Of a stretch of 64,000 nucleotides of DNA, positions 27,641 to 35,713 are shown piece by piece. Origin of the DNA: Jannaschia seohaensis (GTDB taxonomy: Bacteria > Pseudomonadota > Alphaproteobacteria > Rhodobacterales > Rhodobacteraceae); assembly GCF_900116765.1 (NCBI RefSeq), contig NZ_UETC01000011.1, positions 1 through 64,000 on the forward strand. The letters run 5' to 3'. The notes under the pieces are model-generated. The model was not told the origin of the DNA. It ran no database searches and saw only the letters and a list, made by a program, of their open reading frames with translations. The position numbers and the translations under genes are program-made. The number at the start of each line of letters is the position of its first letter. Positions within the stretch are counted from its first letter, which is position 1.

Positions 27641-29086
27641 ATGTTCTCGCGTTACAAGAAGCCCCAGATCCAAGGCGCCAAGCCCATCGGCGCCATCCCC
27701 GACGCCCCTACCCCCGAAGCGGCCGCCACGGCGCCCGCTGCGAAACAGACCGCATCCACGCGAAAGCCCACCCCAGCCGCGATCCCCGTCCCGGCCGACA
27801 AGGACATCAAGCGACGCGAGCGGATCGAGGAACTCAAGACCGAGATGCATCACAGGTTGCTCGACAACCTGAACCTCGCCGCGGTCGAAAAGGCCGATCC
27901 GAATGCGCTGCGCTCCGAGATCGTGTCGATCACGACCGAGGAACTGGCGGAAATGGGCGTGGTGCTGGGCCGCGAAGACCGTCAGACCCTCAACGAGGAA
28001 CTGTTCGACGAGGTCACGGGCCTCGGGCCGCTGGAGCCGCTCCTGAAGGATGACAGCGTCAACGACATCCTCGTGAACGGCCCGCACAACATCTACATCG
28101 AACGCAACGGAAAGCTGCAGAAGTCCGACATCCGCTTCAAGGACGAACGGCATCTGCTGCGCATCATCGACAAGATCGTCTCGGCCGTTGGCCGACGCGT
28201 CGATGAATCCAACCCTTACGTGGACGCCCGCCTCAAAGACGGCTCCCGCTTCAACGCGATGGTCCCGCCGGTCGCGGTCGACGGGTCGCTGGTCTCGATC
28301 CGGAAGTTCAAGAAGGAAAAGCTGGGCGTCGACGACCTCGTCCGCTTCGGCGCCTTTACCGAAGAAATGGCGACCTATCTCCAGGCCGCTGGCGCCTGCC
28401 GTCTCAACATCATCGTCTCGGGCGGAACCGGCTCCGGTAAGACGACCACGCTCAACGCGCTTTCCTCCTTCATCGGCCACAGCGAACGTGTGCTGACCAT
28501 CGAGGACACGGCGGAACTTCAGCTGCAACAGGACCATGTCGGCCGGATGGAGAGCCGCCCGCCCAACGTGGAGGGCAAGGGCGCCGTCACCCAGCGCGAC
28601 TGTCTGAGGAACGCACTGCGAATGCGCCCCGACCGCATCATCGTCGGCGAGACGCGCGGCGAGGAGGTCATCGACATGCTGCAGGCCATGAACACGGGCC
28701 ATGACGGGTCGATGACGACGATCCACGCCAACTCCGCCCGCGACGCGGTCTCGCGCCTTGAGAACATGATCGCGATGGCGGGGATCGAGATGCCGATCAA
28801 GGCCGTGCGCGCACAGATCGCCAGCGCCGTGAACCTGATCGTGCAGGCGTCACGCCTGCAGGACGGCTCCCGCCGGATGGTCTCGATCTCCGAGGTGACG
28901 GGGATGGAGGGCGAGGTGATCACCATGCAGGAGATCTTCCGCTACGAGCGGCTGGGCCTCGAGCCCGACGGCACCATCATCGGCCGCTTCACCGCCACCG
29001 GCATCCGCAGCCACTATGCCGACCGCTTCAAGGCCTGGGGCTACGACCTGCCCAGCTCAATCTACGAACCCGCCGGAGGCCGCTGA
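27641..29086 (+). CDS. cpaF: Tad secretion ATPase CpaF/TadA
   Basis: A 481-aa type II/IV secretion ATPase that powers pilus extension (and in some species retraction). Walker A GGTGSGKT is at residues 261-268. The Asp box ([17 protein letters not shown]), Walker B-type [15 protein letters not shown] and the His box ([16 protein letters not shown]) are all present. The N-terminal 55 residues are a Pro/Ala-rich linker. A CAGGAG site precedes the ATG at 27641. Confidence 0.96.
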   Translation: MFSRYKKPQIQGAKPIGAIPDAPTPEAAATAPAAKQTASTRKPTPAAIPVPADKDIKRRERIEELKTEMHHRLLDNLNLAAVEKADPNALRSEIVSITTEELAEMGVVLGREDRQTLNEELFDEVTGLGPLEPLLKDDSVNDILVNGPHNIYIERNGKLQKSDIRFKDERHLLRIIDKIVSAVGRRVDESNPYVDARLKDGSRFNAMVPPVAVDGSLVSIRKFKKEKLGVDDLVRFGAFTEEMATYLQAAGACRLNIIVSGGTGSGKTTTLNALSSFIGHSERVLTIEDTAELQLQQDHVGRMESRPPNVEGKGAVTQRDCLRNALRMRPDRIIVGETRGEEVIDMLQAMNTGHDGSMTTIHANSARDAVSRLENMIAMAGIEMPIKAVRAQIASAVNLIVQASRLQDGSRRMVSISEVTGMEGEVITMQEIFRYERLGLEPDGTIIGRFTATGIRSHYADRFKAWGYDLPSSIYEPAGGR

Positions 29087-29089
29087 GTC

Positions 29090-30058
29090 ATGGAACTGTC
29101 TATTGAGCCGCTGATCTACCTGGCGATCTTCGGAAGCATCTATCTGATTATCGGCGCGATCTACATGCTGGTGTTCGGCAAGTCGATCAAGCTGAACAAC
29201 CGCGTCAATCGCCGCCTCGAGCTGATGGAAAAGGGCGCGACCCGCGACGAGGTGATGGCGCAGCTCCGCAAGGAGATGAGCCAGCACGAGAGCGCGAAGA
29301 ACATCCCGCTCTATTCCCTCCTGGCCGAGAAGGCGCAGAAGGCGAACCTGGCCTTCACGCCCGGCATGCTGATCGGTGTGATGGTTCTGATCTGTTTCGT
29401 GGCTTTCGGCCTGCTTACCCTCCTCACCGATTCCGCGTTCCCGATCCGTCTGTTGGTCTCGGTCGCCTTCGGCGTGGGCGGCGTCTACTTCTGGGTCAAC
29501 AAACAGGCCAAGAAGCGCCTCGACATGCTGGAAGAGCAGCTGCCCGACGCGATCGAACTGATCGTGCGGTCGCTCCGGGTCGGTCACCCCCTCTCCTCGG
29601 CGATCGGCATCGTCGCCAAGGAGGTCGCGGATCCGATGGGCTCCGAGATGGGCTTTATCGCCGACGAGGCCGCCTATGGCCGCGACATCCCCGAGGCGCT
29701 GCGCGCCCTGGCGGAGCGGACCGAATTGCAGGATCTTCGCTTCCTCGCGGTGGCCGTCGCCATCCAGCAGAAGTCCGGCGGAAACCTGGCCGAGATCCTC
29801 GAAGGGCTGAGCCGCGTCGTCCGCGCCCGCTTCAAACTCTTCCGCAAGGTCAAGGCGATCACGGCCGAGGCGCGCTGGTCGGGCATGTTCCTGTCGGCCT
29901 TCCCGATCCTGGCCCTGGTCGGCATCAACGTCATGAAGCCCGACTACTACACTGACGTAAAAGACACGGCCTACTTCATTCCCGCCGCCGCAGTTGTCTG
30001 CGTGTTCCTGATCGTGAACATCTTCTTCATGCGCGCCATGGTCAACATCAAGGTCTGA
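29090..30058 (+). CDS. tadB: Tad inner-membrane protein TadB
   Basis: A 322-aa polytopic membrane protein of the GspF superfamily. It has an N-terminal membrane segment, two more near residues 95-145, a cytoplasmic T2SSF domain (QLPDAIELIVRSLRVGHPL...GGNLAEILEGLSRVVR) and a C-terminal pair. It forms the platform with TadC on which CpaF acts. It starts 3 nt after cpaF. Confidence 0.94.
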   Translation: MELSIEPLIYLAIFGSIYLIIGAIYMLVFGKSIKLNNRVNRRLELMEKGATRDEVMAQLRKEMSQHESAKNIPLYSLLAEKAQKANLAFTPGMLIGVMVLICFVAFGLLTLLTDSAFPIRLLVSVAFGVGGVYFWVNKQAKKRLDMLEEQLPDAIELIVRSLRVGHPLSSAIGIVAKEVADPMGSEMGFIADEAAYGRDIPEALRALAERTELQDLRFLAVAVAIQQKSGGNLAEILEGLSRVVRARFKLFRKVKAITAEARWSGMFLSAFPILALVGINVMKPDYYTDVKDTAYFIPAAAVVCVFLIVNIFFMRAMVNIKV

Positions 30059-30070
30059 GGAGCGAGCCCA

Positions 30071-31060
30071 ATGGACTACATGCAGATCTTCGACTCTGTG
30101 GTCGCCGGCCTCCTGGGCCCCGACGGGATGATCTACATCGCGGGGATCGCCGGGATCCTGTTGATCTTGCTGGCCCTTCCCATGGTCATGGTCAAGAAGG
30201 TCGAGCCCCTCGACCGGATCGCGCAGGAGCGCAAGGCCTCCACCATGGAGCTTCTGGGCGAGGAGACCCTCAACCGCCACGGGCAGCGCAACGAGCATCT
30301 GGCCAAATACGCCAAGTATCTCGACCCCGAGGACGAAGAGGAGATGTCCAAGACGCGCCTGATGCTGACGCGCGCGGGCTATGGCCACAAGGACGCGGTG
30401 CGCACGCTGACGGCATCGCAATTCCTGCTGGGCCTGGGCCTGCTGACGCTGGGCGCGATCTATACCTTCGTGCTGACCAGCGGCCACAGCCCGTTCAACA
30501 TCTTCCTCTACACGGTTCTGCCCGGCGCGCTGGGCTACCTGGCTCCGAAATACTGGCTTCAGAAGCGGGTCGAAAAGCGCAAGCAGGAGATCCAGGACGG
30601 CTTCCCCGACGCCCTGGACCTGCTCCTGGTCTGCGTCGAGGCGGGGCAGTCGCTGGACCAATCGATCATCCGCATGGCGACCGAGATCGAGCCTTCCTAC
30701 CCCGCGCTTTCCAGCGAGTTCATCTTGGTCGCGCAGGAGATGAAGGCCGGCAAGGACAAGGGCGACGTGCTGCGCAGCATGGCCGAGCGGTGCGACCTGT
30801 CCGACATCACCTCCTTTGTCACCGTGCTGATCCAGTCGGCCAGCTTCGGCACCTCGATCGCCGACGCGCTCCGGGTCTATGCCGACGAGATGCGCGACAA
30901 GCGCGTCATGCGCGCCGAGGAAAAGGCCAACGTCCTGCCCACCAAGCTGACCGTCGGAACGATGATGTTCTGTGTGCCGCCGCTGCTGATCATCCTGATC
31001 GGCCCCTCGATCCATGGCATCGCCAAGACGCTGGGCGGCGGCGGTGGAGTCGGGTTCTGA
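30071..31060 (+). CDS. tadC: Tad inner-membrane protein TadC
   Basis: A 329-aa partner of TadB with the same GspF-type domain (GFPDALDLLLVCVEAGQSLDQ; FVTVLIQSASFGTSIADALR) and membrane segments at both ends. Its stop overlaps the start of the next gene (TGATG), consistent with one operon. The C-terminus ends in a short glycine run. Confidence 0.94.
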   Translation: MDYMQIFDSVVAGLLGPDGMIYIAGIAGILLILLALPMVMVKKVEPLDRIAQERKASTMELLGEETLNRHGQRNEHLAKYAKYLDPEDEEEMSKTRLMLTRAGYGHKDAVRTLTASQFLLGLGLLTLGAIYTFVLTSGHSPFNIFLYTVLPGALGYLAPKYWLQKRVEKRKQEIQDGFPDALDLLLVCVEAGQSLDQSIIRMATEIEPSYPALSSEFILVAQEMKAGKDKGDVLRSMAERCDLSDITSFVTVLIQSASFGTSIADALRVYADEMRDKRVMRAEEKANVLPTKLTVGTMMFCVPPLLIILIGPSIHGIAKTLGGGGGVGF

Positions 31061-31626
31061 TGCGCGCCTTGGGCCCTCTCGCGCTGGTGGCGCTGGCAGT
31101 GGGCTGCACCCCCACGGATACCTCCGTGGGCCGCGGCGCCGCCGACCTGCCGCTGGTCGCGCCGGGTGTGGCCCTGGGCGAGACTGGAGTCGACCCCCTG
31201 ATCGTGGGCGACCGCCTGCTAGCCGCCGGAGAGGCGGAACTGGCGCTGGATGCGTATCTGCGCGCCGCCGCCCAGCGCGGCATGACCCAGGGCGTCTTGC
31301 TCTCGCTCGCATCCGCCAATATCGAACTCGGCCGGCTCGGCCAGGCCGAAAAGCTGTTGCGCGACGTGCTCGAGGACGACCCTGACAACGCCGGCGCCCT
31401 GAACAATCTCGGCGTCGTCCTCTTGGAACAGGGCGAGTATGGCGAGGCGCATCGGGTCTTGCGTGCGGCCTTCGCGCTACAGCCGACTCCTGAAATTAGG
31501 GACAATCTGCGAGTTGCCGGGACAAAACTGGCCTCCAGGACATACCCTGACGCGCAGAATGATAACGCCTTCAAGCTGACCGAGCGCGGGAACGGGGTGG
31601 TCACCCTGTCCGCGCCCAGGCCGTAA
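31060..31626 (+). CDS. tadD: TadD-type TPR lipoprotein
   Basis: A 188-aa lipoprotein (LALVALAVGC as lipobox) with about three tetratricopeptide repeats, for example ALDAYLRAAAQRGMTQGVLL and AEKLLRDVLEDDPDNAGALN. TadD is needed for pilus assembly or secretin placement in other species. The start at 31060 overlaps the tadC stop and gives the signal sequence directly. Confidence 0.85.
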   Translation: MRALGPLALVALAVGCTPTDTSVGRGAADLPLVAPGVALGETGVDPLIVGDRLLAAGEAELALDAYLRAAAQRGMTQGVLLSLASANIELGRLGQAEKLLRDVLEDDPDNAGALNNLGVVLLEQGEYGEAHRVLRAAFALQPTPEIRDNLRVAGTKLASRTYPDAQNDNAFKLTERGNGVVTLSAPRP

Positions 31627-31665
31627 TAAGAATGCGAAGGCATCGAGCAGAGAAGGACGCATGAC

Positions 31666-32508
31666 ATGCGCCACCGCCTAGCCGTGGCCCTCCTGTGCGG
31701 GGGCACTCTCGTCTTGTCCGGATGCAACAGCATGAGCGACGCCGACGTCGCCCGGGCCGTCGCCGACGCCGAGGCCGCCGAGGCCGACAGCATCCGCGAA
31801 ATCATGCTGACCGTGGCCGAGCCGCGGGAAGCCATCGAGTATTTCAACCGCCGCATCGCGGTCGAGCCCGACCTGATCGAGCCCAAGCGCGGCCTCGCCC
31901 GCAGCTTGGCGCGCGGCGGCCGCGCGTCCGAGGCCGTGATCGCCTGGCGCAAGGTGATCGATCACCCCGAGGCCAGCCATGAAGACCACGTCATGCTGGC
32001 CGACGCCCTGATCCGCACCTCGGACTGGGCCGAGGCGAAGGCCGTGCTCGACAGCGTGCCCCCCACCCACGAGACCTTCGACCGCTACCGGCTGGAGGCC
32101 ATGGTGGCCGATGCCAACCAGCAATGGGACCGCGCCGACAGCTTTTACGAGACCGCGGTCGATCTAACGGCCAAGCCCGCGGGCGTGCTCAACAACTGGG
32201 GCTTCTCCAAGCTGACCCGTGGCGACACCCGCGCGGCCGAACGGCTGTTCATCGAAGCGATCACCTATAACGAGGATCTCTTCACCGCGAAGAACAATCT
32301 CGTTCTCGCTCGGGCCAAGACCCGCAACTACGCCCTGCCCATCGTGCCCATGACCCAGGAGGAGCGCGCGCAACTTCTGCACACGGCCGGGCTCGCGGCG
32401 GTCAAGCAGGGGGACACCGATATCGGCCGCACCCTTTTGCAGGACGCCATCGACACCCATCCCCGCCATTTCGAGCCCGCCGCCCGCGCGCTCGAAGCGC
32501 TGGGCTGA
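31666..32508 (+). CDS. second TPR lipoprotein of the Tad locus
   Basis: A 280-aa lipoprotein (signal LAVALLCGGTLVLSGC) with several TPR-like helices (AIEYFNRRIAVEPDLIEPKR; AERLFIEAITYNEDLFTAKN). It resembles TadD more than other TPR proteins, and tandem TadD-like genes are known in related loci. It probably binds partner proteins of the secretin in the periplasm. Confidence 0.8.
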   Translation: MRHRLAVALLCGGTLVLSGCNSMSDADVARAVADAEAAEADSIREIMLTVAEPREAIEYFNRRIAVEPDLIEPKRGLARSLARGGRASEAVIAWRKVIDHPEASHEDHVMLADALIRTSDWAEAKAVLDSVPPTHETFDRYRLEAMVADANQQWDRADSFYETAVDLTAKPAGVLNNWGFSKLTRGDTRAAERLFIEAITYNEDLFTAKNNLVLARAKTRNYALPIVPMTQEERAQLLHTAGLAAVKQGDTDIGRTLLQDAIDTHPRHFEPAARALEALG

Positions 32509-32524
32509 CCGACCAGGAGACGCC

Positions 32525-33049
32525 ATGTTCGCCGAGCTCGCCATCACCCCGCTTCAGGCCCTCGTCTTCGGGATCCTGACCCTGCCCGTGACGGTCTGGG
32601 TCATCTATACCGACGTCACCGAGATGAAGATCAAGAACCTGGCGGTGCTGGCGATGCTGGCGGTCTTCGCGGTGGCGGGCCTCTTTCTGATGCCGCTTGC
32701 GGAGTATGGCTGGCGCTGGACGCATTTCGGCATCGTGCTGGTCGTGGGCTACCTGCTCTCGGCCACGCTGGGCTTCGGCGCGGGCGACATGAAATACATG
32801 GCCGCCGTCGCGCCCTTCGTGCCTGTGGGCGACGCGATGCCGCTGGCGATGCTGTTCGTCGCCTTCTCGATCCTTCTGCTGGTTCTGTTCTTCGGCGCGC
32901 GCCGCTCCAATGCCCTGCGGGCGGGGGCGCCGGACTGGATCTGGCTGAACGATCAGGCCCACGGCAAGGCCCACAAGCTCAAGACCCCGTTCGGCGTGGC
33001 CCTGGCCCCGACGGTCAGCACCTATTTCTTCCTCGGCGCCATCGCCTGA
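32525..33049 (+). CDS. cpaA: prepilin peptidase CpaA/TadV
   Basis: A 174-aa membrane aspartic protease that removes pilin leaders. The two catalytic aspartates are visible: D30 in VIYTDVTEMKIKN and D88 in the GxGD-type motif GFGAGDMK. It lacks the N-terminal methylase domain of PilD, as Tad peptidases do. Expected substrates are the pilins at 22419 and 35118. Confidence 0.93.
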   Translation: MFAELAITPLQALVFGILTLPVTVWVIYTDVTEMKIKNLAVLAMLAVFAVAGLFLMPLAEYGWRWTHFGIVLVVGYLLSATLGFGAGDMKYMAAVAPFVPVGDAMPLAMLFVAFSILLLVLFFGARRSNALRAGAPDWIWLNDQAHGKAHKLKTPFGVALAPTVSTYFFLGAIA

Positions 33050-33070
33050 TCTCAACCGGAGGATGCTCCC

Positions 33071-34396
33071 ATGAACATGCAGGTCGATCCCGCCGCCGTC
33101 GACACCGGCGTCCCGGCCCCCAAGCAGCCCCGCAGCCTGCAGGAGACCGGGCTGAGCGGTGTGACGCTGCGCGACGTGCTGCTCAAGACGATGTTCCGCA
33201 AATCGGTCGAGACCGTGCGCGAGGTGGCCGCCGCGATCCGCCTGACGACCGGTCTCACCCAGCAGTTGATCGACCAGGCCCGAGAGGCGGGCCTGCTGCA
33301 AGCGACCGGCACGCTCCATGCCGGCTCCTCGGGCGAGATGGGCTTTCAGCTGACCGACCAGGGCAAGGCCCGTGCCCTCGATGCGCTGGCCCAATCCGAG
33401 TATTACGGGGCGATGCCCGTGCCGCTGGCCGAGTATTCCAAGCAGGTCAAGCTTCAGTCCGTGAAGAACGTCGCGCTGACCCGCGCGCTCCTGTCCAACT
33501 CGATGGGCCATCTGATCCTGCCCGAAGGCCTGCTGGATCAACTTGGACCCGCCGTCGGGTCCGGCCGGTCGGTGCTGCTCTACGGCCCGCCGGGCAACGG
33601 CAAGTCGTCCATCGCCGAAGGCATCCGCGCCGCCCTGGGAGACACGATCTGGATCCCACACGCCATCGAGTATTCGGGCCAGATCATCACCGTCTTCGAC
33701 CCGATCGTGCACACGCCCGTCGTCGAGGAGGACGATCCCAACGCCCTGCGCAAAGTCAACCGCCGCATCGACGAGCGCTACATGCTCTGCAAGCGGCCCA
33801 CGGTGATGACCGGCGGCGAGCTCACGCTCGACATGCTAGACCTGAAATACAACGTGACGGCCAAGACCTATCAGGCGTCGCTCCAACTCAAATCCTCCGG
33901 TGGCGTCTTCATCGTCGACGACCTCGGCCGTCAGGTCGAACCGCCGCAGAAGATCATCAACCGCTGGATCGTTCCGATGGAAATGGGCTACGACATCCTC
34001 GCCCTGCAATCGGGCGAGAAGTTCGAGGTGCCGTTCGACACGCTCGTCGTCTTCTCCACCAACTTCCACCCCAACAAGATCTTCGACCAGGCAGCGCTCC
34101 GCCGGATCTTCTTCAAGGTGCTGATCGACGGGCCGTCCCAGTCGCAATTCCTCCAGATCTTCGCGATGGTGGCTAAAAAGAAGAAGTTCGAGCTCGACGA
34201 GGCCTCCCTCGTCCACCTGCTCAAGAACAAGTATCCCGAGATCGACAACGTCTACGCCAATTTCCACGGCCAGTTCCTGATCGACCAGATGATCGCGGCC
34301 TGCGACTTCGAGGGGCTGCCCTATCGCATGACGCCCGAGCTGGTGGACCGCGCCTGGGCCAACCTCTTTGTCGCCGAAAGCGACATCGCCCACTGA
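33071..34396 (+). CDS. AAA ATPase linked to the Tad locus
   Basis: A 441-aa cytoplasmic protein. The N-terminal winged-helix-like region (EVAAAIRLTTGLTQQLIDQA) is followed by an AAA module with Walker A GPPGNGKS (172-179), Walker B GGVFIVDDLG and sensor-like VVFSTNFHP. ATPases of this type are frequent beside alphaproteobacterial Tad genes, but their role is not settled; regulation of pilin expression or assembly is possible. It lies 21 nt after cpaA, so it is likely cotranscribed. Confidence 0.78.
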   Translation: MNMQVDPAAVDTGVPAPKQPRSLQETGLSGVTLRDVLLKTMFRKSVETVREVAAAIRLTTGLTQQLIDQAREAGLLQATGTLHAGSSGEMGFQLTDQGKARALDALAQSEYYGAMPVPLAEYSKQVKLQSVKNVALTRALLSNSMGHLILPEGLLDQLGPAVGSGRSVLLYGPPGNGKSSIAEGIRAALGDTIWIPHAIEYSGQIITVFDPIVHTPVVEEDDPNALRKVNRRIDERYMLCKRPTVMTGGELTLDMLDLKYNVTAKTYQASLQLKSSGGVFIVDDLGRQVEPPQKIINRWIVPMEMGYDILALQSGEKFEVPFDTLVVFSTNFHPNKIFDQAALRRIFFKVLIDGPSQSQFLQIFAMVAKKKKFELDEASLVHLLKNKYPEIDNVYANFHGQFLIDQMIAACDFEGLPYRMTPELVDRAWANLFVAESDIAH

Positions 34397-34451
34397 CACA
34401 AGGGCGCGCCGGCAAGGCGCGGCCCCTCCGAAGAGCGGAAGACCCCGGATC

Positions 34452-34901
34452 GTGCCCGCCTCCACCGCCCGCGCGCGGCGTCCGCGCCTCCCGACAAGGC
34501 TGATATGGCCCGCGGCAGGTTGCGCGGCGGCCCTCATCGCGGCCATTTTCTGGTTTCAGACTGCGGCGACCGACCACCCTTTCTCCGGCGCGACAGACCC
34601 GGCGGCGGCTCCGCCCGCCGCGCCGGAGTCCCTGCGGGCCAGTTTCGACGCGCTCTGCGCCGAAACCGCCTGCGACGCGGACGCGCTGACCCGTCTGGTC
34701 CAGAGCACCGCAGCCGCGATGACGCCGGACGAACTCGACGCGGCTCTGGCGGCGCAGGACGCGCTTATCGAGAGACTATCCCGAAGGCAGGCTGCCGCAA
34801 CTCGCGACCCATCCGCCCTGCTTTCGCTGCAACTGGCGGCCGAAACGCAGATCGCCGAGACCTATCGTGCCGCCCGCTTCGCCCGTCAGCCTGGGGCCTG
34901 A
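34452..34901 (+). CDS. single-pass membrane protein of unknown function
   Basis: About 149 aa. A basic N-terminus (STARARRPRLPTR) is followed by one membrane helix (LIWPAAGCAAALIAAIFWF) and a periplasmic Ala-rich helical domain with two cysteines (ALCAETACDADAL) that may form a disulfide. The start is uncertain: the frame is open back to 34368 inside the AAA gene, and GTG at 34452 with a GGAAG site was chosen. I do not recognise the family. Its place between the ATPase and the second pilin suggests a Tad-related role. Confidence 0.6.
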   Translation: MPASTARARRPRLPTRLIWPAAGCAAALIAAIFWFQTAATDHPFSGATDPAAAPPAAPESLRASFDALCAETACDADALTRLVQSTAAAMTPDELDAALAAQDALIERLSRRQAAATRDPSALLSLQLAAETQIAETYRAARFARQPGA

Positions 34902-35117
34902 GCCCGCTCTCAGATCGACGCGCCAGCACCTTCAGTCGCCCCGAGGCGCGACGCATCGACGGCTTGACCTTTCCCATCTCATGGAAACCGCCCCACAGGC
35001 ACCTGGGATAGAAATTTCACGAATCTCGCCCGCGGCAGGCCACAGAGCCGCCCCTTTTCGGGATCACGAAGAGGTCAGGGACCTTCCCATGACCCGCAAC
35101 ACGAGAGTTCGAGAACC

Positions 35118-35633
35118 ATGTTGATCAAAAACTTCCTCAAAGACGAATCCGGCGCCGTCACGGTCGACTGGGTTGTCCTCACCGCCGCTCTGGTCGGCCT
35201 GGGCCTCGCCGTGATGGCGGTGATTTCGTCCGGCCTTGAGAACCTGTCCGGCGACATTGAGACCCAGATGTCCGATGGCTCTATCATTCGCACCGCCTTC
35301 GTTGGCAGCATTGCCGACGCGCGCGACGCGGCCTGTACGGGTATCGTCTACTGCGACGACACGCTTTCCGCCGCCGCGCTTGCGGATCTCGGCTCGACCG
35401 ACATGGCCGCCATCGCCAATGTCGACTATGGCTCGCAGTACCTGACCGACAGCGGCCTGACCTTCGGTGGCGCCGATGGCACGACCCTGGGCACCGCCGG
35501 GACCGACACCGATGGCAATCCGACCTTCACAGCGGCCGACCAGACCACCATCGACGAGTATAACGCCGTCGTCGCGGCGTCCGACGCTCAGAATGCTCTG
35601 ATCGACGCCGAGAAGGCCGCGCGCGCCAACTGA
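35118..35633 (+). CDS. Flp-type pilin with a long C-terminal extension
   Basis: A 171-aa protein whose residues 9-47 are identical to the short pilin, including the cleavage site (DESG/AVTVDW) and hydrophobic helix. The remaining 124 residues are acidic and rich in Asp, Thr, Ala and Gly, with two cysteines (C73, C79). The nucleotide sequence of the shared part differs at 17 of 39 codons, all synonymous, so the copy is old and the helix is under strong constraint. It could be a minor or tip pilin displaying an extra domain. It is closed by its own terminator. Confidence 0.85.
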   Translation: MLIKNFLKDESGAVTVDWVVLTAALVGLGLAVMAVISSGLENLSGDIETQMSDGSIIRTAFVGSIADARDAACTGIVYCDDTLSAAALADLGSTDMAAIANVDYGSQYLTDSGLTFGGADGTTLGTAGTDTDGNPTFTAADQTTIDEYNAVVAASDAQNALIDAEKAARAN

Positions 35634-35657
35634 TCCGCGCCGCACCTGGATTTCGAG

Positions 35658-35682
35658 AGGGCGCCTCCCGGGCGCCCTTTCT
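35658..35682 (+). terminator. terminator after the long pilin
   Basis: Stem AGGGCGCC / GGCGCCCT with loop TCCCG followed by TTCT. It marks the right end of the Tad locus. Confidence 0.75.
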
Positions 35683-35713
35683 GCATCCGCTCCCAGGCTC
35701 TACCTCAGGGCTC

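Noticed and set aside
29057-31312. 751-codon open frame on the minus strand
   Set aside because: Antisense to tadB, tadC and tadD, whose motifs are clear; composition is typical of a shadow.
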